DNA of 64,000 nt, taken from positions 49,814 to 113,813 of the forward strand of contig UQXZ01000005.1 of NCBI GenBank assembly GCA_900545225.1, written 5' to 3'. A program made the position numbers and the translations under genes. Positions 47,290-55,611 of the stretch are shown here, piece by piece; positions within the stretch are counted from its first letter, which is position 1; each line of letters starts with the position of its first letter. Source of the DNA: an uncultured Eubacteriales bacterium. Lineage in GTDB: Bacteria; Bacillota; Clostridia; Lachnospirales; Lachnospiraceae. The notes below the pieces were generated by a model, which was not told the origin of the DNA, made no database searches, and saw nothing but the letters and a program-made list of their open reading frames with translations.

Positions 47290-47819
47290 TGGCTACATGG
47301 AATTCAAGAGGATTAAGAGGTTCCGGACTGGAATCTCTTATTAATATGACCATAGAAAAATATGAGCTGGCCGGACTGGCTATGATTCAGAAGGTCCCAA
47401 CACCTATAACACCTATTAAAATCGATGACAGTACAAGGCAGATAACCCTTGCATATTTCGATAAAAAATCAACAGTTGACTATATAGGTGTGGTGCAGGG
47501 AGTACCTATATGCTTTGATGCCAAGGAATGTGCAGCGGATACATATTCCCTTGCAAATATTCATGAGCATCAGATTGACTTCATGAGAAAGTTTGAAAAG
47601 CAGAAGGGGATTGCATTTATTATTCTTATGTATACAGGGAAGGATGAATGCTATTACATTCCGTTCAGAGACATTGAAAAATTTTCTGAGAGAGCCAAAA
47701 ACGGTGGAAGAAAAAGCTTCAGATATGATGAAGTGGACAAATCATATTTAATTAAACAGACCGGTGGTGTACCGCTTCATTTTCTGGAACAGCTGCAAAT
47801 GGATTTAAGCTCAAGATAA
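47289..47819 (+). CDS. recU: Holliday junction resolvase RecU
   Basis: This 176-residue nuclease has the RecU start NSRGLRGSGLESLIN, then KSTVDYIGVVQGVPICFDAKE with the PD-(D/E)xK metal-binding residues and HEHQIDFMRKFEKQKGIAFIILMY. RecU resolves recombination intermediates and helps chromosome segregation in Firmicutes. The ATG overlaps the preceding stop as TAATG. In Bacillus recU is next to ponA, which is not seen here. Confidence 0.93.
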   Translation: MATWNSRGLRGSGLESLINMTIEKYELAGLAMIQKVPTPITPIKIDDSTRQITLAYFDKKSTVDYIGVVQGVPICFDAKECAADTYSLANIHEHQIDFMRKFEKQKGIAFIILMYTGKDECYYIPFRDIEKFSERAKNGGRKSFRYDEVDKSYLIKQTGGVPLHFLEQLQMDLSSR

Positions 47820-47837
47820 AATGTAGTATAAAAATTG

Positions 47838-47866
47838 TTTACTTGCTATTAAAAATGTGTAATAAT
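47838..47866 (+). promoter_or_regulatory. Promoter of the ECF S-component gene (twin of the pyrE promoter)
   Basis: TTTACT (47838-47843) and an extended -10 TGT-AATAAT (AATAAT at 47861-47866) are 17 bp apart. The 43-base block 47824-47866 matches 48723-48765 upstream of pyrE at 35 positions without gaps. Confidence 0.6.
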
Positions 47867-47915
47867 TTAGTGGCATTGTATTCGCGCTAAGGCGAAACGA
47901 TAGCAGGAGGACAAT

Positions 47916-48566
47916 ATGAATACTACAGTAACAAAGAGAAGTAAGAATGCTAATATTGCGATAATGGCGATGTTTACGGCAATTATCATTATTATGGCAT
48001 TCACTCCGTTTGGAATGATTCAGTTACCGCTTATTAAAGCGACTATTATCCACATTCCTGTAATTATCGGAGGAATTTTGATGGGACCAATGGGTGGCCT
48101 TTATTTCGGATCACTTTTTGGACTTGTTAGTTTTATTTCTAACACACTTACACCAAGTGCCCTTTCATTCGCATTTTCACCACTTGTTGCCGTTCCGGGA
48201 ACAGGTGCAGGAAGCCCATTAGCATTATTAATCTGCTTTGGACCAAGAATCCTTACAGCGATTACACCATGGTTATTCTATGCAGCCATGAAGAAACTTA
48301 TGCCTGCAATGAAAGAGGGCGTAAGAGCCGTTATATTGGTAATTTCAGGTGCAATCGGTGCCATTACCAACACAACACTTGTTATGGGACTTATTTATAT
48401 TCTTTTCAAGGGTGCGTATGCAGGCCTTAAGGGAATACCTGTAACAGAAGTTAAGTCAGTTATTCTTGGCGTTGTAGCGGCAAATGGAATTCCGGAGGCA
48501 ATAGTTGCGGCAATCGTAACACCTGTGGTATGTATGATTATTTTTAAAATAACAAAAACAAAATAA
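47916..48566 (+). CDS. ECF transporter S component (PanT-like)
   Basis: This 216-residue membrane protein with about six helices has the S-component pattern: IAIMAMFTAIIIIMAFTPFGMIQLP, KATIIHIPVIIGGILMGPMGGLYFG, then LICFGPRILTAITPWLFY. S components capture a vitamin and dock to the shared EcfAA'T module, which is not in this window. The sequence pattern is closest to pantothenate-type (PanT) proteins. The shared promoter with pyrE could instead point to a pyrimidine-related substrate. AGGAGG precedes the ATG. Confidence 0.8.
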   Translation: MNTTVTKRSKNANIAIMAMFTAIIIIMAFTPFGMIQLPLIKATIIHIPVIIGGILMGPMGGLYFGSLFGLVSFISNTLTPSALSFAFSPLVAVPGTGAGSPLALLICFGPRILTAITPWLFYAAMKKLMPAMKEGVRAVILVISGAIGAITNTTLVMGLIYILFKGAYAGLKGIPVTEVKSVILGVVAANGIPEAIVAAIVTPVVCMIIFKITKTK

Positions 48567-48602
48567 TATAAGAGATCGGATTTAATATCTGATTTTCATA
48601 TG

Positions 48603-48683
48603 AAAAGACTGTCTTAGATTATCCGGAAATATTCGTTTTTAACGAAGTATTACAGCCCGGATAATCAGGACGGTCTTTTTATT
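48603..48683 (+). terminator. Large three-stem terminator after the ECF gene
   Basis: AAAAGACTGTC pairs with GGACGGTCTTTT, ATTATCCGG pairs with CCGGATAAT inside it, and TATTCGTT pairs with AACGAAGTA at the tip. A TTTTTATT run follows. The 302 bases between 48567 and 48868 hold this element, the pyrE promoter and a 21-codon frame. Confidence 0.8.
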
Positions 48684-48736
48684 ATTTTACATGGAAAATT
48701 TTAACGGACTGATTAATTAAAATGGTATAAAATCTG

Positions 48737-48765
48737 TTTACCTGTTATGTAAAATGTGCAATAAT
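48737..48765 (+). promoter_or_regulatory. pyrE promoter (twin of the ECF S-component promoter)
   Basis: TTTACC (48737-48742) and an extended -10 TGC-AATAAT (AATAAT at 48760-48765) are 17 bp apart. See the twin at 47838. Confidence 0.6.
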
Positions 48766-48792
48766 GAATTAATATGTAAGCACAGAGGTATT

Positions 48793-48858
48793 ATGTCCGT
48801 AAAGCTTATAAACAGACATTTTATTAAATGGTTATACAAAATATTTATCATTAAGTAG
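48793..48858 (+). CDS. Possible 21-residue leader peptide of pyrE
   Basis: ATG 48793 follows GAGG (48785-48788) and opens 21 codons (MSVKLINRHFIKWLYKIFII-K) ending TAG at 48858, ten bases before the pyrE start. It is basic and hydrophobic. It may be a regulatory leader or chance; coding evidence is limited to the site and position. Confidence 0.35.
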   Translation: MSVKLINRHFIKWLYKIFIIK

Positions 48859-48868
48859 AGGTATAAAT

Positions 48869-49546
48869 ATGGAAGCATATAAAGAGCAATTTATTAAGTT
48901 TATGGTAGAGAGCGATGTTCTTAAATTTGGGGATTTTACACTTAAAAGTGGTCGTAAATCCCCTTTCTTTATGAACGCAGGACTTTATGTAACAGGTTCT
49001 CAGCTTATTAAGCTTGGAGAATACTATGCTACAGCTATTCACGAAAACTTCGGAGATGACTTCGATGTTTTATTCGGACCTGCATACAAGGGAATTCCTT
49101 TAAGTGTAGCAACAGTTATTGCATACCAGAACAAGTATGGCAAGGAAATCAGATATTGCTCTAACAGAAAAGAGATTAAGGATCACGGAGATGCAGGTAT
49201 TCTCTTAGGTTCACCTCTCAAGGATGGCGACAGAGTAATCATTATCGAAGACGTAACAACATCAGGTAAGTCTATTGAAGAGACATTCCCAATCATTACA
49301 TCTGCTGCAGATATAGAGATTAAGGGTATGATTGTATCTCTTAACAGATTAGAGAAGGGTAAGTCAGGCGAGAATAAGACAGCCCTTACAGAGATTCAGG
49401 AGAAGTACGGATTCAGAGCTGAAGCCATTGTTACAATGGAAGATGTAATTGAATTATTGTATAATCAGGAATGTAACGGCAAGGTTGTTATTGATGATGA
49501 AATAAAGGGAAAACTGGACGAATATTATAAGCAATATGGTATTTAA
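48869..49546 (+). CDS. pyrE: Orotate phosphoribosyltransferase
   Basis: This 225-residue enzyme makes orotidine 5'-phosphate from orotate and PRPP in UMP synthesis. It has FTLKSGRKSPFFMNAG, LFGPAYKGIPL and the PRPP loop RVIIIEDVTTSGKSIEETF. It is slightly longer than E. coli PyrE (213). No other pyr gene is near. The start has GTAGAGGT upstream. Confidence 0.95.
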   Translation: MEAYKEQFIKFMVESDVLKFGDFTLKSGRKSPFFMNAGLYVTGSQLIKLGEYYATAIHENFGDDFDVLFGPAYKGIPLSVATVIAYQNKYGKEIRYCSNRKEIKDHGDAGILLGSPLKDGDRVIIIEDVTTSGKSIEETFPIITSAADIEIKGMIVSLNRLEKGKSGENKTALTEIQEKYGFRAEAIVTMEDVIELLYNQECNGKVVIDDEIKGKLDEYYKQYGI

Positions 49547-49549
49547 CAG

Positions 49550-50101
49550 ATGAACCATGTAAATATTAATAGATTTATAAGGTTATTTGCAGGTATTGCA
49601 TTTGCTATATATGCATCTTATCTGATTTATTACACATTCTTAGATCCATCACTGGGAAGAAGTGCCATAAGGCAGGAGATTATGCATAACACCACCGGAG
49701 TAGGTTATGTTAATCTTGTGCCATTTAAAGAAATAAACAGATTTGTAAGTAATATAGGCAATATTAGATTTAATATTATCCTGTTAAATGTTGTTGGCAA
49801 TGTAGTTGCATTTATTCCGCTGGGCTTTCTGTTACCTGTTATTACAAACAGAAAGCTGGTTTGGTGGAGTACGATTTTAATCGCGGCGGGAGCATCAGCT
49901 CTCATAGAGGTTATGCAGTATGTGACTAAGCTTGGAACATGCGACATAGACGATTTCATACTCAATACTATTGGTGGAATACTTGGATATGTATTTTACA
50001 GAATACTGTTTTTAATAATAGATGTCATATATAGAAAAAGACAGAAAAAAGCTAATGAAGGTAGAATTCAAATCAAAGCCGAAGAGAACTATTTTCTTTG
50101 A
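49550..50101 (+). CDS. VanZ-like family membrane protein
   Basis: This 183-residue protein has about five helices and the VanZ pattern NLVPFKEI near 55, LNVVGNVVAFIPLGFLLP and the late SALIEVMQYVTKLGTCDIDDFILNTIGGILGY, where the Asp-rich block is the family mark. VanZ of enterococci gives low teicoplanin resistance; most members have no assigned role. A basic tail overlaps the start of the next gene. It starts three bases after pyrE. Confidence 0.85.
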   Translation: MNHVNINRFIRLFAGIAFAIYASYLIYYTFLDPSLGRSAIRQEIMHNTTGVGYVNLVPFKEINRFVSNIGNIRFNIILLNVVGNVVAFIPLGFLLPVITNRKLVWWSTILIAAGASALIEVMQYVTKLGTCDIDDFILNTIGGILGYVFYRILFLIIDVIYRKRQKKANEGRIQIKAEENYFL

Positions 50102-50387
50102 AAGAGGACGAAATTCCATATGGGGTTTTATCTCCATAGGAGTATTTATCGCCTCTCTTATTATAGTTTTAGTAAGTGTAAATATTTCTCATGCCAATAA
50201 TGGAAATGCTGGATATATAGTCGGAAGTCTTGGACTTACCGCATTATTTTCCAGTATTGCAGGAATATTTATCGGTCTGAGAGGCTTTAGGGATGAAGAT
50301 AAGATATACTGGCCGATATTTGCAGGCTGTATAGGCAATGCGATTATTATGGTATTTATCATATCTTTGTATATAATCGGATTTTAA
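50055..50387 (+). CDS. Small membrane protein (DUF6142-like)
   Basis: This protein of about 110 residues has a basic N-terminus and three to four helices (FISIGVFIASLIIVLVSVNI, YIVGSLGLTALFSSIAGIFIGLRGF, PIFAGCIGNAIIMVFIISLYII). The GRNSIWGF..ISIGVF pattern resembles the DUF6142 family, which I cannot confirm without a search. ATG 50055 overlaps the VanZ-like gene by 47 bases; its ribosome binding site is weak. Confidence 0.6.
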   Translation: MKVEFKSKPKRTIFFERGRNSIWGFISIGVFIASLIIVLVSVNISHANNGNAGYIVGSLGLTALFSSIAGIFIGLRGFRDEDKIYWPIFAGCIGNAIIMVFIISLYIIGF

Positions 50388-50397
50388 TTTAAGTAAG

Positions 50398-50428
50398 TTA
50401 ATAAGTTAATGAGTTATTAACTTATTAA
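50398..50428. repeat. AT-rich inverted repeat upstream of purE
   Basis: TTAATAAGTTAAT and ATTAACTTATTAA form a near-perfect palindrome. Further ATTAATAAATTAAT copies follow up to 50470. It is either a weak transcription stop or an operator region for purE. Confidence 0.5.
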
Positions 50429-50490
50429 CATTAATAAATTAATATAATTAATAAATTAATAACATTAATATAGTTTATAGGAGTAAAGTT

Positions 50491-50997
50491 ATGGCAAAAG
50501 TTGGTATTGTAATGGGAAGCGACTCAGATATGCCTGTTATGTCTAAGGCAGCAGAGGTTCTTGACGAATTAGGTATTTCATATGAAATGAGAATTATCTC
50601 AGCTCACAGAGAGCCTGAAGAATTCTTCGAGTATGCTAACAGCGCAGAAGACAACGGTTACAAGGTAATTATCGCAGGTGCAGGTATGGCAGCTCACCTT
50701 CCTGGAATGTGTGCAGCAATTTTTGATCTTCCTGTTATTGGAATCCCAATGCATACAACATCACTTGGCGGTAGAGATTCACTCTACTCTATAGTACAGA
50801 TGCCTTCAGGTATTCCTGTGGCAACAGTTGCTATTAACGGTGGTAAGAATGCAGGTATCCTTGCAGCTAAGATTCTTGCAACATCAGATCCTGAACTTCT
50901 TGCTAAGTTAAAGGCAATGAAGGAAGGCATGAAAGAAGAAGTTATGAAAAAAGACACTAAGCTTGCAGAAGTAGGCTATAAGTCATACACAAAATAA
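50491..50997 (+). CDS. purE: N5-carboxyaminoimidazole ribonucleotide mutase
   Basis: This 168-residue enzyme carries out the carboxylation-transfer step of purine synthesis. MGSDSDMPVM, SAHREPEEFFEYA and AGMAAHLPGMCAA are the family blocks, with the catalytic His in SAHR. The sequence looks like class I PurE, which needs PurK; no purK is seen nearby. A terminator follows, and purM starts 94 bases downstream. Confidence 0.93.
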   Translation: MAKVGIVMGSDSDMPVMSKAAEVLDELGISYEMRIISAHREPEEFFEYANSAEDNGYKVIIAGAGMAAHLPGMCAAIFDLPVIGIPMHTTSLGGRDSLYSIVQMPSGIPVATVAINGGKNAGILAAKILATSDPELLAKLKAMKEGMKEEVMKKDTKLAEVGYKSYTK

Positions 50998-51017
50998 TTA
51001 TAATTTATAAGATAAAT

Positions 51018-51056
51018 AAAAAACCAACATTGTAGTTTTATGATGTTGGTTTTTGG
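51018..51056 (+). terminator. Rho-independent terminator between purE and purM
   Basis: AAAAACCAACAT pairs with ATGTTGGTTTTT across a 12-base loop. Partial readthrough is likely because purM has no obvious promoter of its own. Confidence 0.75.
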
Positions 51057-51090
51057 CACGCAATGGTTAGTGTTTAATATGGAGGTTAAT

Positions 51091-52119
51091 ATGGATTATA
51101 AGAACGCTGGGGTAGATATTGAAGCAGGCTACAAATCAGTTGAATTAATTAAGAAGCACGTTGCAACAACAATGAGACCGGAAGTTTTCGGCGGACTTGG
51201 CGGATTTGCAGGTATGTTCTCTGCAAAGGCTTTTAAGGATATGGAAGAGCCTATGCTTGTATCAGGAACTGACGGTGTAGGTACAAAGCTTAAGTTAGCT
51301 TTTATTATGGACAAGCATGACACAGTTGGTATCGACTGCGTTGCCATGTGTGTAAACGATATTGCTTGTACAGGTGCAGAGCCATTATTCTTCCTTGACT
51401 ACATCGCATGTGGAAAGAACTTCCCAGAGAAGATTGAACAGATTGTTAAGGGTGTTACAGACGGATGTAACATGTCAGGTGCATCACTTATCGGTGGTGA
51501 GACAGCTGAGATGCCTGGCTTCTACCCTGAAGACGAGTACGATATTGCAGGTTTTGCAGTAGGTGTAGTTGATAAGCCTAAGATGATCAACGGTGAAAGA
51601 GACATCAAGGCTGGCGATACATTAATCGGTATTGCTTCAAGCGGTGTTCATTCAAATGGTTTCTCACTTGTTAGAAAAGTATTTGATATGACTAAGGAAT
51701 CATTAGATACATACTATGATGAATTAGGTAAGACTCTTGGTGAAGCTCTTATTGCTCCAACAGTTATCTATGTTAAGGCTATCCAGTCAGTATTAAACAG
51801 CGGTGTTGCAATTCACGGCTGTTCACATATTACAGGTGGAGGTTTCTATGAAAATGTTCCAAGAATGCTCCCTGAAAATGTTGATGCGGTTGTATTAAAA
51901 GATTCTTACGAAGTTCCTGCAATCTTCAAGCTTCTTGCAAAGAAGGGTAATATTGCTGAGGAAATGATGTACAACACATACAACATGGGTATCGGTATGA
52001 TGCTTGCTGTTGACAGTGCTGATAAGGAAAAGGCAATCAAGGCTATCGAAGAAGCCGGTGAAAAGGCATTTGTTATCGGCGAAATCGTAGAAGGTAACAA
52101 GAACGTAAAGTTAGTATAA
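51091..52119 (+). CDS. purM: Phosphoribosylformylglycinamidine cyclo-ligase
   Basis: This 342-residue enzyme closes the imidazole ring to form AIR. It has [19 protein letters not shown], the ATP-site block [16 protein letters not shown], the [18 protein letters not shown] block and [10 protein letters not shown]. The start is ATG 51091 with GGAGG 5 bases upstream. Codon use indicates good expression. Confidence 0.95.
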   Translation: MDYKNAGVDIEAGYKSVELIKKHVATTMRPEVFGGLGGFAGMFSAKAFKDMEEPMLVSGTDGVGTKLKLAFIMDKHDTVGIDCVAMCVNDIACTGAEPLFFLDYIACGKNFPEKIEQIVKGVTDGCNMSGASLIGGETAEMPGFYPEDEYDIAGFAVGVVDKPKMINGERDIKAGDTLIGIASSGVHSNGFSLVRKVFDMTKESLDTYYDELGKTLGEALIAPTVIYVKAIQSVLNSGVAIHGCSHITGGGFYENVPRMLPENVDAVVLKDSYEVPAIFKLLAKKGNIAEEMMYNTYNMGIGMMLAVDSADKEKAIKAIEEAGEKAFVIGEIVEGNKNVKLV

Positions 52120-52174
52120 TCCGTAACCCGTTAATTAGTTTGATATATCCCATGTCTGTTAAAGGAGAATAAGT

Positions 52175-52777
52175 TTGTTAAGAGTTGTTGTATTAGTATC
52201 AGGAGGAGGCACTAATCTCCAGGCTATTATAGATTCAGTAGAATCAGGCAACATTCCAAATACGGAACTTGTCGGCGTAATTAGTAATAATAAAGACGCA
52301 TATGCCCTTGAGAGAGCTAAAAATCATAATATTCCTGCATTTGGAATATCTCCTAAGGATTATGAAACAAGAGAATTGTTCCATGAGGCATTAATGGAGA
52401 AGCTTGCAGAACTTAAGGTTGATTTAATCGTACTTGCAGGCTGCTTAATTAAGATTCCTGATGAAATGGTCAGAGAATATAACAATAGAATTATTAATAT
52501 TCATCCTTCTCTTGTACCTTCATTTTCAGGTGTAGGCTTCTATGGCTTAAAGGTTCATGAAGCAGCTCTTGAAAGAGGAGTAAAGATTACAGGAGCAACA
52601 GTACATTTTGTAAATGAGATCGTGGACGGCGGTAAGATATTAAATCAGAAGGCTGTAGAAGTTATGGAAGGTGATACTCCTGAAGTTCTCCAGAAGAGAG
52701 TTATGGAGCAGGCCGAATGGGTGATTTTACCACAGACTATTGCAGATATCGCAACCGGAAAAATTAAGATAGGATAA
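52175..52777 (+). CDS. purN: Phosphoribosylglycinamide formyltransferase
   Basis: This 200-residue folate enzyme transfers a formyl group to GAR. It has LVSGGGTNLQAIID and the active-site region INIHPSLVPSFSG, where Asn and His are catalytic, then GATVHFVNEIVDGG with the third catalytic Asp. The start is TTG 52175 with AAAGGAGA 7 bases upstream. Confidence 0.94.
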   Translation: MLRVVVLVSGGGTNLQAIIDSVESGNIPNTELVGVISNNKDAYALERAKNHNIPAFGISPKDYETRELFHEALMEKLAELKVDLIVLAGCLIKIPDEMVREYNNRIINIHPSLVPSFSGVGFYGLKVHEAALERGVKITGATVHFVNEIVDGGKILNQKAVEVMEGDTPEVLQKRVMEQAEWVILPQTIADIATGKIKIG

Positions 52778-52795
52778 GATGGGAAGGCATTGAGT

Positions 52796-54070
52796 ATGAA
52801 GGTTTTAGTAATTGGAAGCGGCGGAAGAGAACATGCTATTTGTTATAAGCTTTCACAGAGCAAGCAGGTAGATAAGATTTATTGTGCACCGGGTAACGCA
52901 GGTATCGCCGGAATTGCTGAGTGTGTAAATATAGGTGCCATGGAATTCGATAAGCTGGCATCATTTGCAGAAGAAAATAAAATCGGTTTAACAGTAGTTG
53001 GAATGGATGATCCACTTGTAGGCGGTATCGTTGATGTATTCCAGGAAAAGGGCTTAAGAGTATTCGGACCTAATAAGGCAGCGGCTATTCTTGAGGGTTC
53101 AAAGGCATTTTCTAAGGATCTTATGAAGAAGTACAACATTCCTACAGCTGCATACGAAGTATTTGAGGACGCTGATGAGGCAATCAAGTACCTTGAGACA
53201 TCAAAGTATCCAATCGTATTAAAGGCAGACGGTCTTGCACTTGGTAAGGGTGTTCTTATCTGTAATACAAAGGAAGAGGCTCTTGAAGGCGTTAACACAA
53301 TCATGGTTGACAAGAAGTTCGGAGAATCAGGAAGCACATTAGTTGTTGAAGAGTTCATGACAGGTAGAGAAGTGTCTGTACTTTCATTCTGCGACGGTAA
53401 GACAATTAAGATTATGAGCTCAGCTCAGGATCATAAGAGAGCAGGAGATGGTGATACAGGTTTAAATACAGGCGGTATGGGAACATTTTCACCTTCACCA
53501 TTCTACACAGATGAAGTAGATGAATTCTGCAAGAAGTATGTTTACCAGGCAAGTGTTGATGCCATGGCAAGCGAAGGAAGAGAGTATAAGGGCGTTATCT
53601 TCTTCGGTCTTATGCTTACACCGGATGGACCAAGAGTTCTTGAGTACAACTGCAGATTCGGTGATCCTGAAGCTCAGGTAGTTCTTCCAAGATTAGAAAA
53701 TGACATCGTTGATGTATTTAATGCATGTATCGACGGAACACTTGACCAGATCGACTTAAAGTTCAGAGATGAGGCATGTGTATGTGTTGTTCTTGCATCT
53801 GACGGATATCCATTAGCATATGAGAAGGGACTTCCTATTACAGGATTTGAAGCATTTGCTGATAAGGATGATTACTTCTGTTTCCATGCTGGAACTAAGT
53901 TTGATGAGAATGGCAATATCGTAACAAACGGCGGACGTGTTCTTGGAATTTCAGCTTTAGGTTCAGACCTTAAAGAGGCAAGAGCTAAGGCATATGAAGC
54001 TACAGAGTGGATTCATTTTGACAACAAGTACATGCGTCACGATATTGGTAAGGCAATTGACGAAGCCTGA
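52796..54070 (+). CDS. purD: Phosphoribosylamine--glycine ligase
   Basis: This 424-residue ATP-grasp enzyme makes GAR. MKVLVIGSGGREHAI opens it, KADGLALGKGVLIC is the ATP-grasp lysine block, and TGGMGTFSPSPFY and EYNCRFGDPEAQVVLPRL are family signatures. ATG 52796 has GGAAGG 8 bases upstream and is preferred over TTG 52790. The purN-purD pair is closely spaced and is probably transcribed with purM. Confidence 0.95.
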   Translation: MKVLVIGSGGREHAICYKLSQSKQVDKIYCAPGNAGIAGIAECVNIGAMEFDKLASFAEENKIGLTVVGMDDPLVGGIVDVFQEKGLRVFGPNKAAAILEGSKAFSKDLMKKYNIPTAAYEVFEDADEAIKYLETSKYPIVLKADGLALGKGVLICNTKEEALEGVNTIMVDKKFGESGSTLVVEEFMTGREVSVLSFCDGKTIKIMSSAQDHKRAGDGDTGLNTGGMGTFSPSPFYTDEVDEFCKKYVYQASVDAMASEGREYKGVIFFGLMLTPDGPRVLEYNCRFGDPEAQVVLPRLENDIVDVFNACIDGTLDQIDLKFRDEACVCVVLASDGYPLAYEKGLPITGFEAFADKDDYFCFHAGTKFDENGNIVTNGGRVLGISALGSDLKEARAKAYEATEWIHFDNKYMRHDIGKAIDEA

Positions 54071-54097
54071 TGTAAATATATTTTTAGGAGAACTGTT

Positions 54098-55354
54098 ATG
54101 AAGATCAACCCGGTAAAAGGGACAAATGATTACTTACCTGAACAGGTGAGACTCAGAGATTATTTACAATCTCAAATTTTAAATGTATACGTAGAGAACG
54201 GCTTTGAGCATATTATTACACCTGTCATTGAAGATGCCGAAAACCTCGATAAGAGTGATGGTGGAGAAAACCTTAACCTAATTTTCAACATCCTCAAGAG
54301 AGGTGATAAGCTTGAGTCAGTTATCAATAAGGGCGTAACTGTAGAGAACCAGAAGGAATTAAGTGATTTAGGTTTAAGATATGACCTTACACTTCCTTTA
54401 AGCAGATATATTGCTAATAATCAGAATGAATTACTCATGCCTATGAAGTGTATTCAGATTGACAGAGTATACAGAGCCGAAAGACCTCAGAAGGGCAGAC
54501 TCAGAGAGTTTATCCAGTGTGATATCGACATTATCGGTAGTGAATCATCTGACAGCGAATTAGAGTTAATCTTAACAACAGTTAAGGCTCTTAAGGCTAT
54601 CGGACTTTCAGACTTTACAGTTAAGATCAATGACAGAAGACTCCTTACAAATGTCCTTACAAAGCTTGGCTTTGACAGAGATTTAGACAGCGTATGCATT
54701 TCCTTCGATAAGATGGATAAGATCGGTTTAGATGGTGTGTGTGCTGAACTTTCTGAAAAGGAATTTTCAGCTGAAGCTGTTGAAAACTTCAGAGAATTCC
54801 TTTCAAGAGATTCAATTACACTTGATTATATCGGTGAGCTCTTAACTGAAGAGGATGCAGAGCCTGTAGAAAGCCTTAAAAACATTATTGCAATGTGCAA
54901 TGAGCTTTCTGATAATTCATTCAATATTGAATTTGACCTTTCATTAGTAAGAGGCCAGGGCTACTACACAGGAACAGTATTTGAAGTTGTAAGCAATGAA
55001 TTCAAGGGTTCAGTTGCCGGCGGTGGAAGATATGATAAGCTTATCGGTAAGTTTATCGGAAGAGACATTCCTGCAGTAGGATTTTCTATCGGATTTGAGA
55101 GAATCTTCGCAATCCTTTCAGAAAATGGTGCAGCATGTGCCGAAACTAAGAAGAGAATTGCTCTTTTATATGATGAAGGTCAGGTTGCTGAAGCTGTTAA
55201 GGAAGCTGACAAGCTCAGAGCAGAAGGATTAATCGTAAGCTTATTTGTTAAGCCTAAGAAGACAGGTAAGTTTATTGATAAATTAGAAGAAAAAGGCTTT
55301 GCCGGATTCATCAATTTATCGGTTAAGCCTGATGTGGTATATTTCGAAAATTAA
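54098..55354 (+). CDS. hisS: Histidyl-tRNA synthetase (HisS-like)
   Basis: This 418-residue class II synthetase-like protein has MKINPVKGTNDYLPEQ, motif 2 RVYRAERPQKGRLREFIQCD, the histidine-A-type block LVRGQGYYTGTVFEV and motif 3 FSIGFERIFAIL, plus a C-terminal anticodon-binding domain. The block is GQGYYTG rather than the usual GLDYYTR, as in the short HisS group and some HisZ. No hisG or other his gene is near, which argues for HisS. AGGAGA precedes the ATG. Confidence 0.82.
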   Translation: MKINPVKGTNDYLPEQVRLRDYLQSQILNVYVENGFEHIITPVIEDAENLDKSDGGENLNLIFNILKRGDKLESVINKGVTVENQKELSDLGLRYDLTLPLSRYIANNQNELLMPMKCIQIDRVYRAERPQKGRLREFIQCDIDIIGSESSDSELELILTTVKALKAIGLSDFTVKINDRRLLTNVLTKLGFDRDLDSVCISFDKMDKIGLDGVCAELSEKEFSAEAVENFREFLSRDSITLDYIGELLTEEDAEPVESLKNIIAMCNELSDNSFNIEFDLSLVRGQGYYTGTVFEVVSNEFKGSVAGGGRYDKLIGKFIGRDIPAVGFSIGFERIFAILSENGAACAETKKRIALLYDEGQVAEAVKEADKLRAEGLIVSLFVKPKKTGKFIDKLEEKGFAGFINLSVKPDVVYFEN

Positions 55355-55434
55355 TTTTTGCCTGAGTATTTTCAGCATAAACACAAAATAAATATCTACA
55401 GTAAGCATTGATTCTGTAGTAAAATAATAAACAC

Positions 55435-55498
55435 TAAAAATAGCATTTTCATTGTATACACTAATTAATGGATGTATATAACGAAGATGCTATTTTTG
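55435..55498 (+). terminator. Rho-independent terminator of hisS
   Basis: AAAAATAGCAT pairs with ATGCTATTTTT around a bulged inner stem, with a T-rich tail. A second hairpin CTACAG/CTGTAG lies at 55396-55419. Confidence 0.75.
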
Positions 55499-55530
55499 TT
55501 GTAGTATATTTATGTATGTATAATTGCTTT

Positions 55531-55539
55531 TGATATAAT
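55531..55539 (+). promoter_or_regulatory. Extended -10 promoter of the VWA/MoxR operon
   Basis: TGA-TATAAT (55531-55539) is a full extended -10; no good -35 is visible. It lies 73 bases upstream of the GTG start. Confidence 0.5.
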
Positions 55540-55611
55540 TGTACAACATATAAAAAGTACTATACTGATTGATAATACATATAATTTATGTGAAACAAAG
55601 GAGCCGGTTTC

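Noticed and set aside
52879..53358. Minus-strand frame of 159 codons opposite purD
   Set aside because: Lies inside purD and has no supporting signals.
55355..55611. Riboswitch or small RNA in the gap before the VWA gene
   Set aside because: The two hairpins are explained by hisS termination; no known riboswitch core was seen.
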